Made by a program: the position numbers and the translations under genes. A DNA stretch of 64,000 bases, from positions 124,001 through 188,000 of the forward strand of contig NZ_RQFA01000066.1 of the NCBI RefSeq assembly GCF_004770155.1, written 5' to 3'. The DNA comes from Leptospira gomenensis. Lineage in GTDB: Bacteria > Spirochaetota > Leptospiria > Leptospirales > Leptospiraceae. Of the stretch, positions 1 through 11,368 are shown in pieces (the stretch's first letter is position 1; each line of letters opens with the position of its first letter). The notes under the pieces are model-generated. The model was not told the origin of the DNA. It made no database searches and worked only from the letters and a program-made list of their open reading frames with translations.

Positions 1-1287
1 AAACGAAACAGACAAATCATCGTATTCCTACTTTCTAATTTGCTAATATCCTTTTGCAGAGTCGGCGACTGGAAGGGGAAAGGATCGAGCGATCCGGTCA
101 TCAGTACCTTGTTCAACCAGAGGATGTTGCTTCTGGCGAAAGGAACCTACGCGACCGACAATCCGATCGGGTTCGAGGCGTATTCCGGGGGAACCGGGGC
201 GATTTATCAGGACACGACCGGAACCGGCTTCGATCCGGTATTCGATTTATCCGGGATTCCGCTGGCGCAAAATCTTCCGATTTTTATAGACATCGGAGAG
301 ATACGGATTTCTACGAAATTCCAACAGGGACTTTTCGATCTGAGTCTGATCAAAAACGTAAAGGACACGAAAAAATTCTGGGACGAAATCGCTCCCAATC
401 GTCAGGTATTCTGTACGATTCCTTATACGACCAATTCCAATTCCTGTAGATTGAACGACGGAGAATTGAAAGCGATCCAATTTTTTAACGGAGAGGGTGT
501 CGCCTATCCTTCCAACGATCCCACCTCCGCAACCGACTGGGGCGCGTTCGGAAACGGCCCCGTGCAATTTTATTATACAGGATTGTATCTGCGTTCCCTC
601 GTGACCGCATGGGCGACGGAACCGGGGTTGACGTTTTCCAATTTGACTTTGTTTGACAATTACCGAGTTCCGGGGATCAACATAGTACCTCGATTGAGTT
701 ATCGACCGGGGGCGGATTCCACAATCAAAACGATCTATCCTCCTCTCGTGTTTCCCCTATTGTATAAGGTGGAAAACGGAGATCAGGATATGCTCGTATA
801 TCCCGGATTCGATCCGTATATTTTGGAAGTTAGGATGAATCTGAAGGAGAATCTGATGGTCCACTCCTACGTTTCCGGATTGGGCGGAGTTCGGACGTTG
901 GTCGGAGTCAGCGATTGGAAATCCGATTCCGATCACAACGGACAATCGGATATGGGCGGCGGTTTGCTGCTACGATCGCGGATCATTCGCCCCGAAATCG
1001 CATCCAGCTTAGCAGTGTTAGGCGGAACCGCGTCCACCACGCATTACTACGGGGTCTATCGGATCGCCGAAACCGACATCGATAATAAACTTCCTTTGAT
1101 TTCTTCTCCGGTTCAGGGATCGGTGACGAGAATGAAATATATACATCCGGGAGATTACCGAATCCGCTGTCTCGGCGATCTCGTGAAGGTGGACGGATAT
1201 CCGGAAACCGTCGTCCGCGAAACCACATTTACGGTTCCGGATAACGCGCCCCGCTCCGAAGTCTCAGTCAATCTGAGTTGTCCGTAA
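1..1287 (+). CDS. Lipoprotein, hypothetical (5' end outside window)
   Basis: The reading frame is open from base 1 to the TAA at 1285-1287. The first residues read KRNRQIIVFLLSNLLISFC, a basic n-region, a hydrophobic stretch and a lipobox ending at the Cys codon 55-57, so the start codon lies a few codons before the window. An internal TTG at 40 would cut off the basic part of the signal peptide and is not the start. About 410 residues follow the lipidated Cys; the mature protein is rich in Gly, Pro and aromatic residues, with an even spread of short beta-type segments. I recognise no conserved domain. By its signal it should be a membrane-anchored envelope lipoprotein. A G/C-rich inverted repeat follows the stop and may end its transcript. 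Confidence 0.8.
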   Translation, partial: KRNRQIIVFLLSNLLISFCRVGDWKGKGSSDPVISTLFNQRMLLLAKGTYATDNPIGFEAYSGGTGAIYQDTTGTGFDPVFDLSGIPLAQNLPIFIDIGEIRISTKFQQGLFDLSLIKNVKDTKKFWDEIAPNRQVFCTIPYTTNSNSCRLNDGELKAIQFFNGEGVAYPSNDPTSATDWGAFGNGPVQFYYTGLYLRSLVTAWATEPGLTFSNLTLFDNYRVPGINIVPRLSYRPGADSTIKTIYPPLVFPLLYKVENGDQDMLVYPGFDPYILEVRMNLKENLMVHSYVSGLGGVRTLVGVSDWKSDSDHNGQSDMGGGLLLRSRIIRPEIASSLAVLGGTASTTHYYGVYRIAETDIDNKLPLISSPVQGSVTRMKYIHPGDYRIRCLGDLVKVDGYPETVVRETTFTVPDNAPRSEVSVNLSCP

Positions 1288-1795
1288 AATTCGGTTCTAC
1301 GGGGAACGATTTTCTGGAGGGGGAAGACTCCCCCTCGCTCCAGCCGCTCCGCGTCTTACGCTACCCCCTCTCCGGGAAATTCGACCGAGACTGATCCCCG
1401 GACCCGCCGATTCGTTGTTGGGGGAAAGGGTTCGAATCTTTTTTTGGGGGATCGGGACAAAAACGGATTCTTTCGAAATCGGATCGTAGGAATTCCTACG
1501 GTTTCTCAGGGAACAGGTGTCGTGTCGGAATTCCTACGTTCCGTTCGATCCGTGATTCTTGAACATCGCAAAATAATACCCGTAGGAACAGAAAACGTTT
1601 CGGGAACCGCGATCCCTCCCAATTTACCTCCAGGTAGTCCGACAAAGGCCGATTTTTCTTGAAAATGAAATCGTCGTTCTTAGACTGAAATCTTTCCGTG
1701 TCGGAAGACCTCCGTCTAATCCGGAAGGATTCGGATTTTCACCGAACCGAAAACGCTGACTCGTTTTCGAAACGAAAAAAGAAGATCAAAGACGA
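1288..1795. other. Intergenic region with GTAGGAATTCCTAC palindrome
   Basis: I support no gene in these 508 bases. Besides the hairpin at 1314-1343 there is a perfect 16-base palindrome, CGTAGGAATTCCTACG, at 1485-1500, and a partial copy (GTCGGAATTCCTACG) around 1524-1538. Related copies occur at 32145-32160 and inside the 38-bp tandem repeat at 2711-2962. The last bases before 1796 should hold the promoter of the next gene; GAAGA about 10 bases before the ATG is a weak ribosome site. Confidence 0.55.
1314..1343. terminator. Inverted repeat after lipoprotein gene
   Basis: GGAGGGGG and CTCCCCCTC pair around a short AAGA loop, nested in an outer CTGGAG/CTCCAG pair. It lies 27 bases after the stop of the upstream lipoprotein gene. 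No T-run follows, so the terminator role is inferred from position only. Confidence 0.4.
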
Positions 1796-2692
1796 ATGAA
1801 ACAAAGAGCAGGATTATATTTCTCGATCGTATTTTTATTGTTAGCCGGAAATTCCTTCCCAGAAGAGCTGATCACCTTCACGCGATTTCGGCAGATCGTT
1901 CCTTTGGAGGGAGTAACGACCGATTCGGAATTTTTTGTGGACGCAAGGCTTCCTCGATTTTCCGTTCTTGTCTCGGTCGTCGGTCCGGTTTTAGAGACTC
2001 CGGAAGTGGAACGTTGGCCGATCGTTTTCCAGGAAAACCCGAGTCAAAAATCCTTAAAATTCGAAGAATACCGTTTCGAAGTTGCCTTAAAAAGTCGGAA
2101 CGAAATTCAGAAGGTTTTTTTGACCGAAGCGCAAATTCCCGAAATAGAAAAAGCGGCCAAGGCGGGGAAAATTCTCCATGCATCGATCGTTTATTACGGA
2201 TATACGAAAAATAAAAAGAGGGTTTTCCTACTTTCCTCCGCTTCCGAATCGAAGACCAAGATCGATAAAAGTATCTGCTTTGCCGATTCATTGATGGACC
2301 TCCGCTTGGGTGCGGATTACGCGGAAACGATTGCAGACGCGGAAACTAAGTTCGGCCCGAGTTATCAGGATATGCAGATTCGAGATAAAAAAGGAAAGGT
2401 CTTTGTGATCGACCGGGAAAGTAAAACGGTGCTTTACGTCTATGACGGTGGTGAAGAGGAACGGAACAAGGTTCAATCCCTTCAACTGAGCACGTACGGA
2501 AATTCCAAACAAAGAGCCGTCAAAAACGTCTTTTTCGGTGACGACGCCGCCTTCGCTTCTAAAAAATTAGGAATTCAATTCAAGGTGCACAAACAGACGG
2601 ACGAAACCGATATCTATTATTACGACTACTCCGGCTGCACGTTCGAAACGAAAAACAACAAAGTATTTTCTATCTTCATTACAGAAGAATAA
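1796..2692 (+). CDS. Exported hypothetical protein
   Basis: 298 residues starting with a Sec signal peptide: MKQRAG, then a hydrophobic core YFSIVFLLLAG and a likely signal peptidase I site near NSFPEE. The mature part is Lys/Glu rich with no transmembrane segment, so it is probably periplasmic. Two cysteines occur, one in SICFAD about 150 residues in and one in SGCTFE near the C-terminus, and could form a disulphide. No family is recognised. It stands alone, followed after 18 bases by the 38-bp tandem repeat array, and converges on the pfkB-type operon beyond it. Confidence 0.75.
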   Translation: MKQRAGLYFSIVFLLLAGNSFPEELITFTRFRQIVPLEGVTTDSEFFVDARLPRFSVLVSVVGPVLETPEVERWPIVFQENPSQKSLKFEEYRFEVALKSRNEIQKVFLTEAQIPEIEKAAKAGKILHASIVYYGYTKNKKRVFLLSSASESKTKIDKSICFADSLMDLRLGADYAETIADAETKFGPSYQDMQIRDKKGKVFVIDRESKTVLYVYDGGEEERNKVQSLQLSTYGNSKQRAVKNVFFGDDAAFASKKLGIQFKVHKQTDETDIYYYDYSGCTFETKNNKVFSIFITEE

Positions 2693-2710
2693 TATAGTTT
2701 TTGAATCGAT

Positions 2711-2962
2711 TCCTTCGAAAACAAACGCCCTGTCGTAATTCCTACTGTTCCTTCGAAAACAAACGCCCTGTCGTAATTCCTACTGTTGCTTCTAAAACAA
2801 ACGCACTGTCGTAATTCCTGCCGTTGCTCCGAAAACAAACGCTCTGTCGTAATTCCTACTGTTCCTTCGAAAACAAACGCCCTGTCGTAATTCCTACCGT
2901 TCCTTCGAAAACAAACGCTCTGTCGTAATTCCTATCGTTGCTTGGAAAACAAACGCTCTGTC
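2711..2962. repeat. 38-bp tandem repeat, 6 full copies plus a partial seventh
   Basis: Units start at 2711, 2749, 2787, 2825, 2863, 2901 and 2939, exactly 38 bases apart; the seventh breaks off near 2962. Each has the core AAACAAACGCNCTGTC followed by GTAATTCCTAC and a variable TTCCTTCG/TTGCTTCT junction, with a few substitutions between copies. The GTAATTCCTAC part resembles one arm of the dispersed GTAGGAATTCCTAC palindrome. The array fills the space between two convergent genes and carries no supported gene. Its regular unit makes it a likely variable-number tandem repeat; copies are contiguous, so it is not CRISPR. Confidence 0.9.
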
Positions 2963-2999
2963 CAAACAAGCGGACAGGTGGGAACTGGCTCTCGAACGT

Positions 3000-3986
3000 T
3001 TATTTTAAAATTTCGTCCTGGCGTCCCATCAGTTTGATTCCGAGACGCGGACCGATTTCCTGAACGATGCGGGACGCGACGTAGTTTCCCCAACGAACGG
3101 ACTTTTCCAAACTCAAACCGTGTGTCATACCGAACAGGACTCCCGCAGCAAAACAATCCCCTGCCCCGGTCGTATCCACCGGTTTCACCGGAAAACCGTC
3201 CACGTGGGAAATCGTACCGTTCTCGGCAAAGTAGGCTCCGTTGGCGGAATCGGTCATAAACACGAGAGGAGAAAGACCCGCAATGAACTTCAGAGCTTCT
3301 AACTTGTCCTCTTTTTGCGAAAGCGCTTTCGCCTCCTCGGCGTTGCAGAATACGATATCGAAATATTCCCTCGTCAAACGAACGAACTCGTCCCTCGAAC
3401 GATTTACGCAAAACGGATCGCTGTAGGTATAAGACACCTTAATTCCGTTCTTTTTGGATTCCTCCATCGTAAAGACGGAAGCCTCTTTCGTACCTGGACC
3501 GTCCCAGAGATATCCTTCGATGTAGGAAATTGAAGACGCTTTCAACAGGTCCGTATCTATATCACTTTTTTTTAATGTAGTCGAAATTCCCAAATGAGTG
3601 AGCATGGTCCGTTCCGCATCCGGCGTGGTCATCACCACACAGGTTCCTGTATGTCCCTGCGGATCGGGAACGGTTTTAAAAACGATTCCCGCATTCTCCA
3701 TATCCTTTTTGTAGAACTCCCCGTACGTATCCTCGGAAACCTTTCCCGTATAAACCCCGGTTCCTCCCGAATTTGCGATCGCGATCATGGTGTTCGCCGC
3801 GCTTCCACCGGAACGTAATTCCTTTTTGCGACCTTCCAAACCGGTCAAAACCTCTCCCTGTTTTTCCGCGTCCACAAGGGTCATGATTCCCTTATCGAAC
3901 CCGAGTTTTTGCAGGAACACGTCCTCGGTCGGAACCAAAATGTCCACTAGAGCGTTACCGACCCCGAATACGTCGTAATGTTTCAT
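3000..3986 (-). CDS. PfkB-family carbohydrate/nucleoside kinase (adenosine kinase-like)
   Basis: 328 residues, the usual ribokinase/PfkB length. It phosphorylates a sugar or nucleoside hydroxyl with ATP in the cytoplasm. The N-terminal GVGNALVDILV and the GGSAANTMIAIANSGG motif belong to the substrate lid and binding site. The C-terminal signature DTTGAGDCFAAGVLFG carries the anion hole and the catalytic Asp. The motifs fit the adenosine kinase-like branch best, but the substrate cannot be fixed from sequence. ATG at 3986 is preceded by AAGGA. It is the last gene of a four-gene operon, four bases after the prmA stop. Confidence 0.88.
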   Translation of the reverse strand: MKHYDVFGVGNALVDILVPTEDVFLQKLGFDKGIMTLVDAEKQGEVLTGLEGRKKELRSGGSAANTMIAIANSGGTGVYTGKVSEDTYGEFYKKDMENAGIVFKTVPDPQGHTGTCVVMTTPDAERTMLTHLGISTTLKKSDIDTDLLKASSISYIEGYLWDGPGTKEASVFTMEESKKNGIKVSYTYSDPFCVNRSRDEFVRLTREYFDIVFCNAEEAKALSQKEDKLEALKFIAGLSPLVFMTDSANGAYFAENGTISHVDGFPVKPVDTTGAGDCFAAGVLFGMTHGLSLEKSVRWGNYVASRIVQEIGPRLGIKLMGRQDEILK

Positions 3987-3990
3987 CGTT

Positions 3991-4889
<899 letters not shown>

Positions 4890-4893
<4 letters not shown>

Positions 4894-5666
4894 GTTGTTT
4901 CCCGAGCTTCGGCGTTTTCCAAAATTTCCGCCTCTACGGGTGTGTCATCCAGGATTTCGTCCTCTCGAACGAAAGCACGGAAGTCTTTTGCGATCCAAAC
5001 CCAGATTCCCACGAAAAGCGCCGTGGAAAGCCATCCGCCGAATCGCGATTGTGGTAAAACGAAAAAGTTAAAAAGACCGTGTTGTGAAACCGCGAGTAAA
5101 AACGCGAAAAACAGATACAACGGACGTTCCTTGGATTCCTTAAAATTGGATTTTAAAAACGCCAATGCGAAACATAGGTTGATCAGAAAGTGTGCGTTCG
5201 AAGATCGGATCGTTCTTCCTACAAACATCGCGATCCGGTCCTCTTCCTTCGCGTTGAAGATGTAGTTCGCATTTTCGATTCCCGCAAAACCGAGCGCGAC
5301 AAAACCCCCGACGAGCACGATCTCCTTTTTAAACGTATGTCGTTTCCAATCGAACGCGAACAACAGACCCGCAAAGAGAATCAGACTTCCCTTGCAGAAT
5401 TCTTCCATCATCCCCGCCTGTATGAACGCGATATGCGCGGTTTGTGTGAGTATATGTCCGGAACGTTTGGGCGTCGCCATCTTCACGTCCGGCCAAAGGA
5501 CTGGATGAAGTTTGAGTACGATCTCCGTGGAAAGATATCCCAGAAACAAGGCCAGTAAAACGAGAAAGATCCTTTGTGTCGTGTTCCTTCCCGGAAATAA
5601 AAGAAGCAGAACCGCTCCCCAAGGAAGGACGGAAAGGATTCCGAGCGAAGCCACTTCGAGGTTCAT
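4890..5666 (-). CDS. PrsW-family intramembrane metalloprotease-like protein
   Basis: 258 residues with about seven predicted membrane helices. PrsW proteins are membrane proteases of the CAAX-protease/gamma-secretase-like clan; in Bacillus PrsW cleaves an anti-sigma factor. Seen here are the family motifs: MMEEFCKG (EExxK type), GFAGIENANYIF (counterpart of FExxxY) and a later HFLINLCFALAF helix with a His, plus SQHGLFNF. These are the putative metal ligands. The C-terminal 30 residues are acidic and probably cytoplasmic. It overlaps both neighbours by four bases (ATGA). No anti-sigma factor is nearby, so the substrate is unknown. Confidence 0.8.
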
Positions 5667-7318
5667 AATTCCTCCATATAACGGCCGTCATACATCATCA
5701 CGAGTTCTTTCTGTAATTGAGTGGGCATCGCTTCGGGATCGATACTTCCGTTCCAAAAAAGTTCGGTGACTCGCACGTATCCTTTCGTACCGGGAGGGGG
5801 CATCAAAGGTGATAGACTTTCGATCAATTCCAAGGTCATCTGATCCTGTTCCGGATATCCGGAGGCTTCCACAAGATCCACGTCCACGACCTCTCCGTCG
5901 GGTGTGATCGTATACGCTACCACGGAGGAATAATTCCGCGGAGCCCGCCTCCAATATTCCATAAACGATTCCGGTCCCCGCATTTTCGCGGAAATATAAT
6001 TCGAATACGTCGCGGGTAATTTTTTCCCGCGCACTTGTTTGACTTCCCCTTTGACACGCCCCTCTTCCGCCGGTTTATCGTCGGGAATCTTTTCCCCTTC
6101 CTTTTGTGTGGGGGTTTCGGTTCCGGAAATCACTCCTCCGTTGAGGCCTTGCACCTCGTCGGGGAGATTGGGATCGATAAAATAAAATTCCAAATTTTCC
6201 GGAGTAAAATGAGTGCGTTGTCTTTCCTGTTCCTTCTGATCTTTTTTTCTCTGCAAAGTCACCGGAATGATGAGGATCAACGACGCGACGATCAGATGCA
6301 AAAGGAGGCTGTACGAAAGATTACCGATAAACACCGATTTGGCGTTCGATTCCTCGGGAGTTTTACGGAACTCGCGCCGCAAAAGATACTTGGATAAAAG
6401 ATGAACGCCAACGATCGCGGCAGCGACGAACACCGCGGGCAGGATACTCGAAGTGATTTCGAAAAACTTCTGATCACGGACGCCCGGCTTCAACCCCATA
6501 GACATAAGAAAACGGATTCCGTCCGCGGGTTCGATCCAAGAAAAAAACGCGGTCGCAAAAAACAAAAGTCCGAGCAGATATAAAAACAGGATCGAAAATC
6601 CCTTCCACAAACTCCCGATATAAATATGACCCCAACCCGGAAAAAGCCAATCCCTGAGTTTGGCGTAGTTTTGTTTGAGTTTCCCCCGCTCCCCGTCAAA
6701 GCCCGCATAACGTGCGATTCTGGTTTGTCTCTCGAAGATCTTCCAAGGTTTTCTAAAAAGAAAGAATTGTTTTCCACGGCTGAACAAAGTGTCCCCCGCG
6801 ATCACGATCGAGAAAAAATACAAAAAACTGTCTTCTAAAATCCCGAGTTGCCCGTATTCCAAACGATACGGATCCTGAAACACGAGACGAGACGTAAGAT
6901 ACCCCGCCGCCAAAAGTACGAGCAGTTTAAAATGGATCCGTTCTATCTTTTCTTCGGGGATCAGACGCGCCGGAAGATGGGCCGCTTTTTCCCTTTGTTT
7001 TTTGAGATAAACCGAGTGACCGAACAAAAGGATCATCCCCAAAAGGACGTAAAAACCGATGAGCCATTCCCCCAACTCCAAAATCAGAGACCGTACCAAA
7101 CCTTCCGCGACGGGAGAAAGAATGGCAGCGATTTCGAGAGGATACAAAACGCTCCAACAAAGAACCTGAAACAAAAGCGAACCGAATGCGGAAGCGCGCA
7201 CTTCTCTTCCTCTGGGAAACGCGAATAAAACTCCTAAGGGAAAGAAAATTCCGAGTCCCAGAAAGGGGGAACTCCAGGACAAAAAATTTACGCCGAAGAT
7301 GACTAATTTCTTTTTCAG
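5663..7318 (-). CDS. Polytopic membrane protein with C-terminal TonB-like domain
   Basis: About 551 residues. The first two thirds carry roughly eight to nine hydrophobic helices in clusters (for example FPLGVLFAF, FSILFLYLLGLLFFATAFF, LLHLIVASLILIIPV). After the last helix comes a Glu/Lys/Pro-rich linker, then a TonB C-terminal type domain: YSSVVAYTITPDGEVVDVDLVEASG, ending in MPPPGT and VRVTELFWNG. TonB-C domains contact outer-membrane proteins, so the protein may link the inner membrane to the envelope. The start is uncertain: a TTG at 7342 is open, but AAGGAGA sits six bases before an in-frame CTG at 7318 that would give LKKKLVIFGVNF, a better N-terminus. It is the first gene of the four-gene operon and overlaps the next by four bases. 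Confidence 0.72.
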   Translation of the reverse strand: MKKKLVIFGVNFLSWSSPFLGLGIFFPLGVLFAFPRGREVRASAFGSLLFQVLCWSVLYPLEIAAILSPVAEGLVRSLILELGEWLIGFYVLLGMILLFGHSVYLKKQREKAAHLPARLIPEEKIERIHFKLLVLLAAGYLTSRLVFQDPYRLEYGQLGILEDSFLYFFSIVIAGDTLFSRGKQFFLFRKPWKIFERQTRIARYAGFDGERGKLKQNYAKLRDWLFPGWGHIYIGSLWKGFSILFLYLLGLLFFATAFFSWIEPADGIRFLMSMGLKPGVRDQKFFEITSSILPAVFVAAAIVGVHLLSKYLLRREFRKTPEESNAKSVFIGNLSYSLLLHLIVASLILIIPVTLQRKKDQKEQERQRTHFTPENLEFYFIDPNLPDEVQGLNGGVISGTETPTQKEGEKIPDDKPAEEGRVKGEVKQVRGKKLPATYSNYISAKMRGPESFMEYWRRAPRNYSSVVAYTITPDGEVVDVDLVEASGYPEQDQMTLELIESLSPLMPPPGTKGYVRVTELFWNGSIDPEAMPTQLQKELVMMYDGRYMEEL

Positions 7319-7443
7319 GCAAGGTCTCCTTGGACTCTGCAAAACCGATTTCTACCAACCATTGGACCCGGAATGGGAGCGTAGGCAAACAAGAAATCCG
7401 TTCCACCGAGGAATTAAAATACTTTCTTCCGAAGTCCCGAGAA

Positions 7444-8851
<1,408 letters not shown>

Positions 8852-8890
8852 ACTACGAACCGTATTTTTCTAAAGAGCTGCGGAAACGGC

Positions 8891-9093
8891 GTCTAACAAC
8901 CCAAATTCCTTGACGTTCGCCGTTTTGGAGCGCGCTCAACGCGCGGAAGAATTGGTACGAGGCCTGAGTGCGCCTTAGCAAACGGCTCGCAAGTTGAAGT
9001 GATAAAACAAATGTGCCAAAGCCCAAGCAAACCTGAGCGGGAACCGCCAATGTCGAAGCGATCTCGCAGCGACGCGAGGAGACGAAGTTAGGC
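8891..9093. repeat. attC-like element A (end of module 1)
   Basis: Ends are GTCTAAC (8891-8897, fits RYYYAAC) and GTTAGGC (9087-9093, fits GTTRRRY), the pattern of attC core sites. The interior contains a GAGCGCGCTCAACGCGCG hairpin and a conserved AATGTCGAAGCGATCTCGC tract shared with elements B to D. The similarity to B runs on to 9105: 214 of 215 bases identical, the only difference being T at 8911 against C at 9804. It lies 17 bases after the stop of the CopG-like antitoxin gene and 40 bases after glyS. At about 203 bases it is longer than typical attC sites. Confidence 0.6.
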
Positions 9094-9108
9094 GAAGGTT
9101 TGAGTCGG

Positions 9109-9660
<552 letters not shown>

Positions 9661-9663
9661 GCG

Positions 9664-9691
9664 AAATTATTAGACGTGTGCCGAATGTCAA
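9664..9691 (-). promoter_or_regulatory. Putative promoter of brnT-like/copG-like pair
   Basis: On the minus strand TTGACA (9691-9686) is separated by 16 bases from TAATTT (9669-9664). The -35 is perfect, the -10 weak. The expected transcription start falls at about 9657, the G of the GTG start codon, which would make the mRNA leaderless. Confidence 0.4.
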
Positions 9692-9783
9692 TACAATGTT
9701 TTTAAATGTAAAATCGGGAAAATTCGCTTAAAATAAGAGGTATGAACGGAAATCTTTACTACAAAGATATTTCCCCACATTTA

Positions 9784-9986
9784 GTCTAACAACCCAAATT
9801 CCTCGACGTTCGCCGTTTTGGAGCGCGCTCAACGCGCGGAAGAATTGGTACGAGGCCTGAGTGCGCCTTAGCAAACGGCTCGCAAGTTGAAGTGATAAAA
9901 CAAATGTGCCAAAGCCCAAGCAAACCTGAGCGGGAACCGCCAATGTCGAAGCGATCTCGCAGCGACGCGAGGAGACGAAGTTAGGC
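9784..9986. repeat. attC-like element B (end of module 2)
   Basis: Core ends GTCTAAC (9784-9790) and GTTAGGC (9980-9986). It matches element A at 214 of 215 positions over 9784-9998, as a direct repeat. Near its left end TCCTCGACGTTCGCCG is roughly complementary to the right end (revcomp TCCTCGCGTCGCTGCG), giving an imperfect long palindrome. It lies 30 bases after the stop of the exported-protein gene on the minus strand. Confidence 0.6.
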
Positions 9987-10015
9987 GAAGGTTTGAGTAT
10001 TGTGTTCGAACTTAC

Positions 10016-10663
10016 CTACTTCGGTAATGGAAGTTTAGAAATATAAAATCCTGGAACACGATCCCAACTTCCTTGCATTTTTGTTACAGCTCCAAATGTA
10101 AACAAATAGACAAACCCTTTATCATATCGGATATGGATTTCATTAAAATGTCTGCCGTCACCTTCGCAGCGATAAGTTCTCGCATATTTTTTACATTCTT
10201 TTAATAGTATATTCTTATCTAAGTCCTTTAAGAATATATACGATGAGTTCTCTTGATTGATTTCTCCATTTTCAATTTGAGAGATTAGCATCTTTGAATC
10301 CTCAACTTCTTGTTTCGATTCGGATTCCATGCGTAGGGCTTCTAATTTTAACGTCTGACCGTCCTTTTCAAAAAAAGCGACAGACCATGTACGTCCATAC
10401 TCCCAAGTTTGTTTAAAAGTAATATGAGCTGAAAATATCCTTCCTATTGAAAAAGTACGTTTTATTGTCGGTGGCAAGTCGTCCGTTGCCGCCTGAAATT
10501 CATTTAACACTGCACATAAATCTTGGCGTTGAGAAGTACAGGATTTAGGAGTGACGATTGCCTTTAATAAATCATCGATTTCATTATCATTCGAATCCTT
10601 AGTCTGAGAAAATATGTTTAGAGACAGGAATAAAATTAAAAATGGGAAACCGAATTTAAGCAT
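10016..10663 (-). CDS. Exported hypothetical protein (cassette cargo)
   Basis: 215 residues from the ATG at 10663, which begins a clear signal peptide MLKFGFPFLILFLSLNIFSQ. A TTG seven codons upstream is open but would add a charged extension before the signal peptide. The mature protein has four Cys (PKSCTSQRQDLC and KECKKYARTYRC), suited to disulphides in the periplasm. No family is recognised. It is the only non-toxin module of the array and is AT-rich like its neighbours. It is flanked by attC-like elements B downstream and C upstream. Confidence 0.7.
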   Translation of the reverse strand: MLKFGFPFLILFLSLNIFSQTKDSNDNEIDDLLKAIVTPKSCTSQRQDLCAVLNEFQAATDDLPPTIKRTFSIGRIFSAHITFKQTWEYGRTWSVAFFEKDGQTLKLEALRMESESKQEVEDSKMLISQIENGEINQENSSYIFLKDLDKNILLKECKKYARTYRCEGDGRHFNEIHIRYDKGFVYLFTFGAVTKMQGSWDRVPGFYISKLPLPK

Positions 10664-10748
10664 ATCTGAACGACCTAAATACAAATGAATAAAGATTCAT
10701 AAATTCAATCGAAAGAGCAACTATTTTAATAGAGAACACTCGAATTTC

Positions 10749-10943
10749 GCCTAACGAAAGAGTCTCCCGACGTTGCGGCCACAAGCGGATATGCGCGACG
10801 CGGTTAGCACGAGGTTCGAGCAACTTTAGTCGCATCCCGCGAACCGAAGTGATAAAACAAATGTGACGAAGGCAAAGCGAGACTGAGCGGGAACCGCGAA
10901 TGTCGAAGCGATCTCGCAGCGACGCGAGGAGACGAGGTTAGGC
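10749..10943. repeat. attC-like element C (end of module 3)
   Basis: Ends GCCTAAC (10749-10755) and GTTAGGC (10937-10943), both exact fits to RYYYAAC/GTTRRRY. The two ends are complementary: left GTCTCCCGACGTTGCGG against GTCTCCTCGCGTCGCTGCG read from the right end. The right half shares long identity with A and B, while the left half is different in sequence but still pairs with the right. It lies 27 bases after the HigA stop. Confidence 0.62.
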
Positions 10944-10969
10944 GAAGGTTTTGGGCATTCAACTAGAGA

Positions 10970-11368
10970 TTAAGCTCTCGCCTTACTTTTCGAAATTGAC
11001 CTATTCTTAATCTTATAATCTTTTATTAGTATCTCAGTAGGTATTCCTAAATTTTGATTAATTTTTCTGATCATTTCTAAAGTTAATTTTCTTTTTTTGT
11101 TTAGAATTTCCGTCGCCCTACTTCGACCACCAATCCAATTTCCCAAATCTACATTCTTTAGATTCTTTTCTTCCATTACCGATTTAATTGCTTCAATTGG
11201 ATCTGGATTTTCAATCGGATAATGCTTATTTTCATAAGCGTCAACAAGCGTTATTAAAATATCTAATTTGTCATATTCAGGAGTATTTTTTTTTGAGTCC
11301 CAAAGTTTATCAATTTCTTTAAGAGCAAACTCATAGTCTTTCACAGATTTTACTGGTTTAATTTCCAT
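10970..11368 (-). CDS. higA: HigA-family antitoxin (HTH)
   Basis: 132 residues. The N-terminal 60 residues are of the HigA (COG5499) type (IKPVKSVKDYEFALKEIDKLW); the C-terminal part holds a helix-turn-helix: NLKNVDLGNWIGGRSRATEI followed by LNKKRKLTLEMIRKINQNLGIP. The antitoxin binds HigB and represses the operon. Toxin precedes antitoxin as in other higBA loci, and the two genes abut directly (11368/11369). The short basic tail NRSISKSKARA follows the HTH. Confidence 0.88.
   Translation of the reverse strand: MEIKPVKSVKDYEFALKEIDKLWDSKKNTPEYDKLDILITLVDAYENKHYPIENPDPIEAIKSVMEEKNLKNVDLGNWIGGRSRATEILNKKRKLTLEMIRKINQNLGIPTEILIKDYKIKNRSISKSKARA

Noticed and set aside
1444..1662. 72-codon open frame (+)
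   Set aside because: Crosses the palindrome at 1485-1500, has no ribosome site or conserved feature.
2711..2962. CRISPR array
   Set aside because: The 38-base units are contiguous with no spacers, and no cas gene is present.
8853..9050. Open frame with a 46-residue N-terminus identical to one at 9728-9943 (minus)
   Set aside because: Both are readings through the repeated attC-like elements A and B; the identity is that of the repeat, and no ribosome site or protein pattern supports translation.
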